Below are positions 1-6,499 of a DNA stretch of 12,170 bases, piece by piece. Origin of the DNA: Limnohabitans sp. (GTDB taxonomy: Bacteria > Pseudomonadota > Gammaproteobacteria > Burkholderiales > Burkholderiaceae_C). The stretch lies in NCBI GenBank assembly GCA_018883305.1, contig VEQI01000064.1, positions 1-12,170 of the forward strand. The letters are read 5' to 3'. Every line of letters starts with the position of its first letter. Positions within the stretch are counted from its first letter, which is position 1. The position numbers and the translations under genes were made by a program. The notes beneath the pieces were generated by a model, which did no database searches, had not been told where the DNA came from, and saw only the letters and a program-made list of their open reading frames with translations.

Positions 1-482
1 CCACCAGCTGGAATGGCTATAAGTTGATGGATGGCTCCGTGGCCAGTATCAGTATTCAGACGGGCATCAATTCAGGGGACACCACATCGGTGAGCCTGAG
101 CTCCACTCTGACATCCAGTCTCGGTAAGTCCAATGGCACAGCCGTGACCGATGTGAGCGCGATTGATATTTCATCGGCTCTGACAGCCAACCCTTCAGCA
201 GCCATGACCGTCCTTGACAAAGCCATCGCCGATATGTCCACTAAACAAGCCGCCGTCGGCGCCTATCAAAACATTCTGGACAGCCGAACCACCCTCAACA
301 GCGCGTTGGTCACTGTCAATTCCAGTGCCTACGGCAAGATCATGAATGCCGACCTGGCGGCTGAAACCGCCAACCTGGCCGCGGCGCAGATCAAGCAGAA
401 TGCGGCCTCCGCCATGGTGACGCAGTCTTCTCAGATGAACAAGGAGGTGGTGGGGTATTTGCTCAAAGGGCTGATGAACTGA
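1..482 (+). CDS. fliC: Flagellin, C-terminal part (5' end outside window)
   Basis: The reading frame is open from base 3 to the TGA at 480-482, giving 159 visible residues; the N-terminal half lies upstream of the window. The first visible residues (SWNGYKLMDGS) match the segment of flagellins just before the variable region ('WNG.KLLDG'). The final ~85 residues have the conserved D1/D0 C-terminal pattern: a QAAVGAYQN stretch like 'RAxLGAxQNR', then NADLAAETANLAAAQIKQNA, a close match to the flagellin 'DxAxETANLxxxQILQQA' helix. It would be the filament subunit, exported by the flagellar type III apparatus. The variable region is short. The tail after the coiled-coil helix (KEVVGYLLKGLMN) is slightly unusual for a flagellin end. 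The TTG and ATG codons near 24-29 are internal, not starts. The family is secure; which flagellin paralogue it is cannot be told. Confidence 0.88.
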   Translation, partial: TSWNGYKLMDGSVASISIQTGINSGDTTSVSLSSTLTSSLGKSNGTAVTDVSAIDISSALTANPSAAMTVLDKAIADMSTKQAAVGAYQNILDSRTTLNSALVTVNSSAYGKIMNADLAAETANLAAAQIKQNAASAMVTQSSQMNKEVVGYLLKGLMN

Positions 483-483
483 G

Positions 484-702
484 TCAGCGGATCCGAATCA
501 CCCGCCAACCCCGATCCATTTTGCGAAAGACAAACTTCCAGGGCAGATTTCTGCTTTTCACAAAGTAATACGAGAGCGATCGAATACTCTGCGCCTTCTT
601 GAAGTCGGATAGAAAAATGCTGTCACCCACCTCCAGGGCGCTGAGCGTGCGGATGCCGTCCAGCCCTCGGATTCTGTCCAGTTCAACGCGTTCTACCAAC
701 AT
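484..702 (-). CDS. Small basic protein of unknown function (72 aa)
   Basis: ATG start at 702 with a plausible ribosome binding site (AAAGGG, six bases before the ATG on the minus strand) and TGA at 484-486. The product is 72 residues, rich in Arg and Lys, with no signal peptide or membrane segment. It reads as an N-terminal acidic/hydrophobic part containing LEVGDSIFLSDF, a helix-like middle (QSIRSLSYYFVKSRNL), and a basic C-terminus (FVFRKMDRGWRVIRIR). The 'GDSxFL...YYxxK...FxxRxxxxGxRVxR' layout recalls short uncharacterised proteobacterial and phage-type proteins, but I cannot name a family. It is convergent with the flagellin gene with only one base between the two stops. The binding site, the compact fold-like pattern and the absence of an opposing gene argue that it is real. 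Function unknown. Confidence 0.6.
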   Translation of the reverse strand: MLVERVELDRIRGLDGIRTLSALEVGDSIFLSDFKKAQSIRSLSYYFVKSRNLPWKFVFRKMDRGWRVIRIR

Positions 703-758
703 CTCTGACCCTTTGATCAGAGACTGGTCGGCAGGAGGGCGTTTTTCTTGAGCGAGAA

Positions 759-782
759 GGGCGAACCTAGCGTGGTCCGCCC
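759..782 (-). terminator. Hairpin downstream of the hydrolase operon, possible terminator
   Basis: GGGCGAACC (759-767) and GGTCCGCCC (774-782) pair over eight of nine positions around a six-base loop. The hairpin starts 13 bases beyond the stop of the alpha/beta-hydrolase gene (796). On the minus strand it is followed by TTCTCGCTC, which is only a weak T-rich tract, so termination efficiency is doubtful. The 703-795 gap shows nothing else. Confidence 0.4.
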
Positions 783-795
783 CACTCAGCGTGGC

Positions 796-1857
796 TCAGC
801 GTGCCGGTTGATGCTGCTCATCCAGAAACAACTGAACCTCGTGGAACAGGTTCATGCGGTTCTTCTCCATGATGATGGTGTGCGTGCCTTCGCCCAATTC
901 CACATAGCGCTTGTAAGGTGCACCGGTCAGCTTGGGAAAAAGGTTTTGCGCCATGTAAGCCGGGGTGTCTTGATCCCATTCCGCCTTGATCAGCAGCACC
1001 GGGACCTTGATGTCTTCCGGTTTCCAAGGAATCACGCCGCCACCCCAGTACTTGAGTCCATCGGCCACCACGCCGTTCGGTGCACGCAGCACGGGCGGAT
1101 TCTGTGTTGCTCCTTGCGGGTCGGACGCGATGGTGGCCTCTGCCCAGGCCTCAAACCAACCGGCAGGGATCAGGTCAGTCTTTTTGTGCTCGGGCACGCC
1201 TGTCAGCCAGCGGGCCTTGGCTTGCGCCATGTTCACCGAGCGGTAAGCCGGAATGGGACCGGGTCCCGCTTGAACCAGTGAAGCCGTTTGCCGGATCCAG
1301 ACCGGCGCAAACAAGACCAGTTTTTCCACCTTGTGGCTGTTGAGGCTGGTGTACCACTGCATGGTGGCCGTTCCCCAGGACCAACCCAGCAGATTCACCT
1401 TGTCCACGCCGCGGCGCTTTTTCACAAACTCGACCACGGCATCCACATCGCGCATGGCGTCTTGCGTCGTGGCAAAGGGCGGATTTTCCGTGGCGGGACG
1501 CTGCATCTGCGGCGGTCGGGTGGATTGACCATAGCCGCGTACATCCAGCAAGTACACGTCATACCCGCGAGCGGCAATGAAATCCATCCAGGACTGGCCA
1601 TCGAGCTTCAGGTCGAAGGCCGTCTCGGCAGGGTAGGTCGCGCCGTGAACATAAATCAAGGTTTTGTTCGAAGCGAAGCGACTGACACCCGCGGGGTGTT
1701 TGTTGCGGACATAGATCTCGATGCCAGGTTCACTGGTGACCCGAAACTCCTCCATCTCGATGGCGCTTGAACTTGCGCCAGGAAGGTTGGCACAGCCTGT
1801 GAAGAGCACCACGACGGCCAGCAGTGCCATCCATTGATTCCACACCTTTTTCCACAT
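796..1857 (-). CDS. Alpha/beta-hydrolase lipoprotein (353 aa)
   Basis: The N-terminus has basic residues, a hydrophobic stretch and LFTGC, so Cys22 is the likely lipidated residue and the enzyme is probably membrane-anchored outside the cytoplasm. The fold is alpha/beta-hydrolase: an oxyanion-type YVHGATYPAE at about 69-78, a LLDVRGYGQS strand-loop at about 103-112, the nucleophile elbow GWSWG (158-162, Ser160), an acidic residue in KAEWDQD (Asp295 or Asp297), and His326 in EGTHTIIM. The triad is therefore complete. The reaction is hydrolysis of an ester or similar bond; the substrate cannot be told. The ATG at 1857 is preceded by AAGGAG (1864-1869) at six bases, a strong ribosome binding site. 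The gene starts 17 bp after the stop of the esterase gene upstream, so the two are probably cotranscribed. Esterase, lipase or haloalkane-type activities are all possible. Confidence 0.85.
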   Translation of the reverse strand: MWKKVWNQWMALLAVVVLFTGCANLPGASSSAIEMEEFRVTSEPGIEIYVRNKHPAGVSRFASNKTLIYVHGATYPAETAFDLKLDGQSWMDFIAARGYDVYLLDVRGYGQSTRPPQMQRPATENPPFATTQDAMRDVDAVVEFVKKRRGVDKVNLLGWSWGTATMQWYTSLNSHKVEKLVLFAPVWIRQTASLVQAGPGPIPAYRSVNMAQAKARWLTGVPEHKKTDLIPAGWFEAWAEATIASDPQGATQNPPVLRAPNGVVADGLKYWGGGVIPWKPEDIKVPVLLIKAEWDQDTPAYMAQNLFPKLTGAPYKRYVELGEGTHTIIMEKNRMNLFHEVQLFLDEQHQPAR

Positions 1858-1874
1858 GATCTACTCCTTGGGGT

Positions 1875-3203
1875 TCAGTCGTTCAAGGCCTGTGAGACCA
1901 GGTTCTTCATCATGCGGCGGTAGTAGGCCCGGATGGGACTGGGCGCCTGGGTCATGTACACCGCACAGATTTGTTCTTTGGGTTCCGCCCAGAAGAAGGT
2001 GCCGGCATACCCTGCCCAACTGAATTCACCAGCTGTGCCATGCACGCCAGCGATGCCATCGGACTGGCGAACCAGGAACCCCAGACCGAAGGTGTAGCCA
2101 GGTGTGCCCAGCAGCAGCATGCCAGGATTGACCGTGGTGTTGATGGTCGTGCCCAGATGGTCAGCCGTCATGAGATTCACCGTGGAGCGTGAAAGAATGC
2201 GTGCGCCATCCAGTTGACCACCATTGAGCATGGCTTGGCAGTAACGCAGATAGTCGCCTGCCGTGCTCACCCCGCCGGCGCCGCCTGAATCATTGCCCGG
2301 CGTTTTGCTGACATCCAGCAATTTGTTGTCCATGCCTGTGGCAGGATCCTTGGGGAAGGCCTCCGCCAGACGAGGAAGGTTGCCAGGGGCCACGCTGAAA
2401 CCGGTGTCTTTCATTTTCAACGGTTTGAACAAGCGCTCTTGCATGAAATCATTCAAACGCATGCCAGTCACAGCCTCCACCACGCGACCCTGCACGTCCA
2501 CGGAAAGACTGTATTCCCAAGCAGTGCCTGGTTGTTGTGCCAACGGCGCCTTGCCCAGTCCTTCGGCCATCTGGCTGCCTTGCAGCGTGCGAGCATCGTA
2601 GTCCAGGTCGGGCTTGTACACCCCAGCCTTGATGTAGGCCTCGCGCACTAGCGTGTTTTTGGTCAACTCGCCATAGGCAATGCCCGAGGTGTGCCGCAGC
2701 AAGTCTTGAACCGTGGGTTCGCGAAGGGCGGGCACCAGTCTGAAGCTGACGCCATTGAACACAGGATCGAAGGTCGGCACGCTGACCATCGGGTTTTTGA
2801 AGGCGGGCAAGAACTTGGACACCGGGTCGGTCAGTTGCACCTTGCCATCCTCCACCAGCATCATCAAGGCGGTGGAGACCAGTGGCTTGGTCATGGAGTA
2901 GATGCGAAACACCGCATCGCTGGTCATCGCGCCACCCGAGGCATTGTTGAGACTGCCCACCGAGGTGGAATACACCAGCTTGCCCTTGCGCGCCACCATC
3001 ACCACCGCACCGGGCAACTTCTTGTCTTGGACTTCTTGTTGCAGAACCGCGCCAATCTTGGCCAGTCGCTCGGTGGACATCCCGACGGATTCAGGCTTTG
3101 CTGAGGGCAGGGCCTGAGCAATGGCATTGACGGCCGTGGTGAGCCCTAAAACAGCCAGCAGAATTTGCCGGCTTGATGCGGTGCCTTTTAGATTGAACGC
3201 CAT
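1875..3203 (-). CDS. Exported serine hydrolase, beta-lactamase (class C) fold, EstB-like esterase (442 aa)
   Basis: Residues 1-32 look like a Sec signal peptide (hydrophobic LLAVLGLTTAV, then an AIA/AQA cleavage-type site). The mature part carries class C beta-lactamase/penicillin-binding-protein motifs: SMTK at 103-106 (Ser103 nucleophile, Lys106 base), LLRHTSG at about 168-174, a Tyr-Ser pair at 231-232 in the position of the YxN motif, and HGTAGEFSWAGYAGTFFW from about 388, in place of the KTG box. This set, with Y-S rather than Y-x-N and a GxAGEF-type third box, is usual for the EstB/serine-esterase branch, so ester or lactone hydrolysis is more likely than beta-lactam resistance. The ATG at 3203 has GGAG about seven bases upstream. 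Length and motif order are normal for the family. It is the first gene of the apparent pair with the 796-1857 hydrolase. Confidence 0.87.
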   Translation of the reverse strand: MAFNLKGTASSRQILLAVLGLTTAVNAIAQALPSAKPESVGMSTERLAKIGAVLQQEVQDKKLPGAVVMVARKGKLVYSTSVGSLNNASGGAMTSDAVFRIYSMTKPLVSTALMMLVEDGKVQLTDPVSKFLPAFKNPMVSVPTFDPVFNGVSFRLVPALREPTVQDLLRHTSGIAYGELTKNTLVREAYIKAGVYKPDLDYDARTLQGSQMAEGLGKAPLAQQPGTAWEYSLSVDVQGRVVEAVTGMRLNDFMQERLFKPLKMKDTGFSVAPGNLPRLAEAFPKDPATGMDNKLLDVSKTPGNDSGGAGGVSTAGDYLRYCQAMLNGGQLDGARILSRSTVNLMTADHLGTTINTTVNPGMLLLGTPGYTFGLGFLVRQSDGIAGVHGTAGEFSWAGYAGTFFWAEPKEQICAVYMTQAPSPIRAYYRRMMKNLVSQALND

Positions 3204-3287
3204 TCACAGTCTCCGTGGTGAGGTTGGGGAGACTGCACCGTAACATCTGTCGATCGGTTTGGGAATCCAGCCGACACCTATGAAAAG

Positions 3288-3533
3288 TTACAAAGGCGAC
3301 TTCTTCTCCATCAATTCGCGAAGCGCTCTTAAATCTTTGTGAATTTCTATGAAGATGGCGGCAAAGCCGAAAAATGCGGTGAAAAGAAGCGTGCCACCCA
3401 GGGCGATGGCCAGACCGTAAAAGACGTTGGTGGTGAACATCGCCACCAGTCCGGTCAGGAGAACCAATCCAATGATGATGACAGAGAGCACCTCGGTCAG
3501 AAAGACAAACAGCTTGACGATCAATGCGTTCAT
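3288..3533 (-). CDS. Small two-helix inner-membrane protein, unknown function (81 aa)
   Basis: The protein has two strongly hydrophobic segments, about residues 8-33 and 38-62, followed by a charged, probably amphipathic tail (FIEIHKDLRALRELMEKK). No catalytic motif is visible. The ATG at 3533 is preferred because GGAG lies exactly six bases upstream. An in-frame GTG at 3557 would add eight polar residues (MESDSEHP) but would overlap the preceding gene and swallow that binding site. The preceding gene ends at 3547, 13 bases before this start, which suggests translational coupling and a joint role for the two membrane proteins. I do not recognise the family. Confidence 0.65.
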   Translation of the reverse strand: MNALIVKLFVFLTEVLSVIIIGLVLLTGLVAMFTTNVFYGLAIALGGTLLFTAFFGFAAIFIEIHKDLRALRELMEKKSPL

Positions 3534-3539
3534 GGGATG

Positions 3540-3543
3540 CTCC
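3540..3543 (-). promoter_or_regulatory. Ribosome binding site that decides the 3533 start
   Basis: GGAG on the minus strand, six bases before the ATG at 3533 and just after the stop codon (3547-3549) of the preceding membrane-protein gene. It supports the ATG over the upstream GTG at 3557 and fits coupled translation of the two genes. Confidence 0.55.
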
Positions 3544-3546
3544 GAA

Positions 3547-4080
3547 TCACTCTCCACGTTGGCGATATGCTCTCAATCCGCGAACAAGGAAGATCAGCAA
3601 ATAGCCGCCGACCAGCGTTCCCGTGATGTCTCCCAAGATCATCCACAGTACTTGCTGTGGTGCTTCTAGCTGGGCGGGATCGAGCTGACTCCACATCACA
3701 TGGTGAAGCAGTGCATTGGCCGGGGCGTACATCAAGGTCAATGTTGCCAGGTCCTTGGGCGAGGTGAGTTCCACCTCCCGCTTTCGAAAGACGTGAAACA
3801 AGTAGAGCGCAATCAGCGGTCCACCCGTGCTGCAGACGATGTTGAGCAGGCCGATGAGCGTGCTGTCGTTGAAGTAGCGCATCAGCAGGAGTCCACCCAG
3901 CAGCGTGGCCAGGGTGCCGTCGCGGGGTTTGAGGACCAGCACGTTGAACAGGCGCAGGAAGGCTGGCAGGTAAACCAGGCCAATGTGGGTCGAGATCTCG
4001 GCGAACGCGAAGAGATGGCTGTTCAGCAAGTGAACGATGGGGAAGGCAACCGCCAGGACACAGATGAGAATGAATTGCAT
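3547..4080 (-). CDS. Multi-pass inner-membrane protein, unknown function (177 aa)
   Basis: The sequence holds about five or six hydrophobic segments (roughly residues 2-20, 32-50, 55-67, 74-98, 111-128 and 143-167) and a basic cytoplasmic-type end (VRGLRAYRQRGE). The second region (THIGLVYLPAFLRLFNVLVL) loosely resembles the start of MASE-type membrane sensor domains, but no output domain is attached, so this is only a resemblance. Start choice is uncertain. The ATG at 4080 places the first membrane helix at the N-terminus but has no clear ribosome binding site. An in-frame GTG at 4122 would add 14 residues, also without a well-spaced site. The gene is followed after 13 bases by the 81-residue membrane protein. 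Function unknown; a transporter subunit or sensor partner is possible. Confidence 0.65.
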   Translation of the reverse strand: MQFILICVLAVAFPIVHLLNSHLFAFAEISTHIGLVYLPAFLRLFNVLVLKPRDGTLATLLGGLLLMRYFNDSTLIGLLNIVCSTGGPLIALYLFHVFRKREVELTSPKDLATLTLMYAPANALLHHVMWSQLDPAQLEAPQQVLWMILGDITGTLVGGYLLIFLVRGLRAYRQRGE

Positions 4081-4221
4081 GACAAGGCAAGAAGATCCAA
4101 TTTTATCGTGACAGTTGGTCACTCATGAATCGGTCATCCTGCCCTGCTGGCGTCAAAAGGGTGTTACTGAGCCGAAGGCTTATCCTTGTACTGGATGGCT
4201 TGTCCGTCTTTAGACCTTGGG

Positions 4222-5859
4222 TCACGCCGAGAGGCGAAACCCCTTGTAGTTTTCTTTGACCACCTGGTTGCAAATTTCGCTGTAGTGCCCAAACCCGCCC
4301 GCGTAGGGCATGAACACCTGCGGTTTGCCGGGCACGTTGGCGCCCAAATACCAGGAGTGCTTGACCTTTGCCAGCAGCGTGGCGTTGGCGGCGCGGTTCA
4401 CCTCGTTGCACCAGACGTCGCTGGCCTCGGGTGTGGCTTCAATGCGGTTGAAGCCTTGCTCGTTCATCATGCGGATGCAGTTCGTGATCCAGTCCACATG
4501 CTGCTCGATGGCCGGCGGCAGGTTGCACAGCACCGAGGGGCTGCCCGGGCCGGTGATGGTGAACAGGTTGGGGAAGCCGGGCACTTGCAGGCCCAGGTAG
4601 TTGCGCGGACCCGCATGCCAGTAGTCCTTGAGCTTGACGCCGTTCTCACCCTCGATGTCGAGTTTGAGCAGTGAGCCCGTCATGGCGTCAAAGCCGGTGG
4701 CAAAAACGATGATGTCCAGCGGGTACTCCGCGTCCGAGGTCTTGATGCCCTGGGCGGTGATGCGCTCGATGGGCGTGGCGCGAATGTTCACCAGGTCGAT
4801 GTTGTCGCGGTTGTAGGTTTCAAAATACTGCGAGTCCACCGGTGGGCGCTTGGCGGCAAACGGGTGATCGATGTCGCTCAGCATCTCTGCCGTCTTGGGG
4901 TTCTTGACGATGGCGCGGATCTTCCCGCGCACAAACTCGGCAATGACCTGGTTGGCCTCGGCGTCGATCAGCGTGTCATTGAAGGCGGCACGAAACTCCA
5001 GACCGCCCTTGAGCCACGCGGCTTCCAACAGCGCCTGACGCTCGGCCGGGTGTGTCTCCATCACCTTGCGCGGCGCCATGCGGAACGGGTGCGCGTTGGT
5101 GTTGGTGTTCATGATGTGGCGAATGCCGTCGGCCTGCTCCTTGGCAAAGCGCTTGAATTCCGGGGTGAGCGGCTGGTTGCGCGCCGGAATGCTGTAGTTG
5201 GCGGTGCGCTGGAACACCGTGACATGCTTGGCCTGTGCGGTGATGACGGGAATGGCCTGAATGCCGGTGGAGCCCGTGCCCACCACGCCCACGCGTTTGC
5301 CGGTGAAGTCCACGCCTTCATGCGGCCATTGCCCCGTGTGGTACCACTGGCCCTGGAAATCGTCCCGGCCGGGGATGTCGGGCACGTTGGCCGAGGACAG
5401 GCAGCCCACCCCGGTGATGAGGAATTTGGCCACATAGTGTTGGCCGGTATCGGTGCGCACGTGCCAGCGGTTGTGGCCGCTGTCAAAGCTGGCCGAGGTC
5501 ATGCGCGTGTTGAACTGGATGTCGGGTCGCAGTTGGAACCGGTCGGCCACATGGTTGAGGTAGCGCAGGATCTCGGGTTGCTGGGGGTAGCGCTCGGACC
5601 ACTCCCACTCGTTCACCAGCTCTTTGGAGAAGTAGAACATGTAGGAATGGCTTTCCGAGTCGCAGCGCGCGCCCGGGTAGCGGTTCCAGTACCAGGTGCC
5701 GCCCACGCCATCGGCCGCTTCCAGGACCCGGACCTTCATGCCCAGTTTGTCGCGCAGGCTGAGCAACTGGTACATGCCGGAAAAACCGGCCCCGATGATG
5801 ATGGCGTCCAGGGTGATGGGGGCGGTGGAGGCGGGGGATGAGGCTGCGACGGTATTCAT
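4222..5859 (-). CDS. Type I Baeyer-Villiger monooxygenase, cyclohexanone/phenylacetone monooxygenase class (545 aa)
   Basis: This FAD- and NADPH-dependent enzyme class inserts one oxygen next to a ketone carbonyl, giving an ester or lactone. Visible landmarks, counted from the ATG at 5859: FAD-binding GAGFSG at 23-28; GGTWYWNRYPGARCD, with the Trp-rich and Asp positions of the family, shortly after; the Baeyer-Villiger fingerprint FQGQWYHTGQWP at 168-179, a full match to FxGxxxHxxxWP; the second Rossmann motif GTGSTG at 194-199 for NADPH; KRPPVDSQYFETYNRDN from about 337, with Arg338 in the place of the catalytic arginine; and ATGFD at 387-391. Length is normal. An in-frame TTG at 5910 would add 17 residues and looks less likely; neither start has a strong ribosome binding site. 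It lies downstream of dciA on the same strand and upstream of the membrane and hydrolase genes. The substrate (cyclic, aromatic or steroid ketone) cannot be told. Confidence 0.92.
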   Translation of the reverse strand: MNTVAASSPASTAPITLDAIIIGAGFSGMYQLLSLRDKLGMKVRVLEAADGVGGTWYWNRYPGARCDSESHSYMFYFSKELVNEWEWSERYPQQPEILRYLNHVADRFQLRPDIQFNTRMTSASFDSGHNRWHVRTDTGQHYVAKFLITGVGCLSSANVPDIPGRDDFQGQWYHTGQWPHEGVDFTGKRVGVVGTGSTGIQAIPVITAQAKHVTVFQRTANYSIPARNQPLTPEFKRFAKEQADGIRHIMNTNTNAHPFRMAPRKVMETHPAERQALLEAAWLKGGLEFRAAFNDTLIDAEANQVIAEFVRGKIRAIVKNPKTAEMLSDIDHPFAAKRPPVDSQYFETYNRDNIDLVNIRATPIERITAQGIKTSDAEYPLDIIVFATGFDAMTGSLLKLDIEGENGVKLKDYWHAGPRNYLGLQVPGFPNLFTITGPGSPSVLCNLPPAIEQHVDWITNCIRMMNEQGFNRIEATPEASDVWCNEVNRAANATLLAKVKHSWYLGANVPGKPQVFMPYAGGFGHYSEICNQVVKENYKGFRLSA

Positions 5860-5914
5860 GCCAAAAATGGTACGGGTGGCACTGGCAACCCCCTGTGATC
5901 TTGGCGACAAGCCT

Positions 5915-5932
5915 GCCGGCCTGGGTGCCGGC
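5915..5932 (-). terminator. GCCGGC hairpin after dciA, weak terminator candidate
   Basis: GCCGGC (5915-5920) and GCCGGC (5927-5932) can pair around a six-base loop, immediately beyond the dciA stop codon at 5933-5935. No T tract follows on the minus strand, so it may only stabilise the transcript end or be a chance GC palindrome. Confidence 0.25.
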
Positions 5933-6394
5933 TCAGCGCGTGCGCACTTTCACGCGAATGGTCTGCACCGGCCAGCCCTGGGTTCGCAAATGGGCCGCCA
6001 TGGCCGGAATCCACTGCCGGAGCTTGGCGGCCACGGCGTTGTTGCTCACCAGAATGCACCACCCGTCGGCCTCAATCGGGCCGGCGCTCAATTGGGCCCA
6101 GAGCAGGGGGGGCAACAGCTTTTGCAGGGCCCGCAGGCGGGCCTGGGAGTCCCGGGACAGGGCTGTCAGTTGGGCCAGGGTGCCGCTTTCATGGAGCACC
6201 TGGTCGATGGACTGGGCACGCCCACGAATGGTGGGGCGGGAGGACGGCGGGCGGTTGTAACCCAGGGCCTGAAAGGCTGCCAGGGTGGCTTGCCGGGAGG
6301 GGGCAGTGCTGCTGGCGCCGGGCAAGGCATTGCCCGACACCTTGCCCATGGGGGCGGGCGGCGTGGGGACGGGGGGCTTGCCTTGGGCGCTCAT
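5933..6394 (-). CDS. dciA: DciA family protein (DUF721), DnaB helicase loader/operator (153 aa)
   Basis: The N-terminal ~50 residues are Pro/Ser/Ala-rich and look disordered. Residues ~55-150 form the DUF721 domain: SIDQVLHESGTLAQLTAL, then LRALQKLLPPLLWAQLSAG, then DGWCILVSNNAVAAKLRQ, then a final QTIRVKVR strand. In bacteria without DnaC or DnaI, DciA acts with the replicative helicase DnaB at replication initiation. The frame stays open far upstream, antisense to secA, but the DUF721 protein is best started at the ATG at 6394; everything before it translates into secA antisense sequence. No good ribosome binding site precedes this ATG, and CATAAT lies just upstream, so a leaderless or weakly translated message is possible. 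The gene is divergent from secA, a neighbourhood I regard as common in Burkholderiales. Confidence 0.85.
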   Translation of the reverse strand: MSAQGKPPVPTPPAPMGKVSGNALPGASSTAPSRQATLAAFQALGYNRPPSSRPTIRGRAQSIDQVLHESGTLAQLTALSRDSQARLRALQKLLPPLLWAQLSAGPIEADGWCILVSNNAVAAKLRQWIPAMAAHLRTQGWPVQTIRVKVRTR

Positions 6395-6421
6395 CCGTCC
6401 ATTATGCGGGGCGCCGCCGGG

Positions 6422-6427
6422 TAAAAT
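6422..6427 (+). promoter_or_regulatory. Possible -10 element for secA
   Basis: TAAAAT in the dciA-secA divergent gap, about 70 bases before the chosen secA start. No convincing -35 hexamer is seen at the usual distance, so this is suggestive only. Confidence 0.25.
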
Positions 6428-6499
6428 CGCCAGCTTCGACACAAGGATTGTGCGCGGCGACCCGTGACCACATGGGGGATGAGCTCGCGCACTGCTCGC

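Noticed and set aside
748..1770. Plus-strand open frames of 160 and 177 codons across the alpha/beta-hydrolase gene
   Set aside because: They are complementary-frame shadows of a gene with a lipobox, a full catalytic triad and a strong ribosome binding site.
1875..3203. Possible beta-lactam resistance gene, because of the class C beta-lactamase fold
   Set aside because: The third box is HGTAGEF-like rather than KTG, and Tyr-Ser replaces Tyr-x-Asn, as in EstB-type esterases. Nothing in the context suggests resistance (no ampR-like regulator).
4170..4180. Small palindrome AGCC-GAA-GGCT after the monooxygenase gene
   Set aside because: The stem is only four base pairs and no T tract follows, which is too weak to call a terminator. 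The 4123-4221 gap shows nothing else.
4864..5841. A 325-codon open frame on the plus strand
   Set aside because: It lies entirely antisense to the Baeyer-Villiger monooxygenase, whose motifs are all intact. The product is His/Val/Ala/Gly-rich with no domain.
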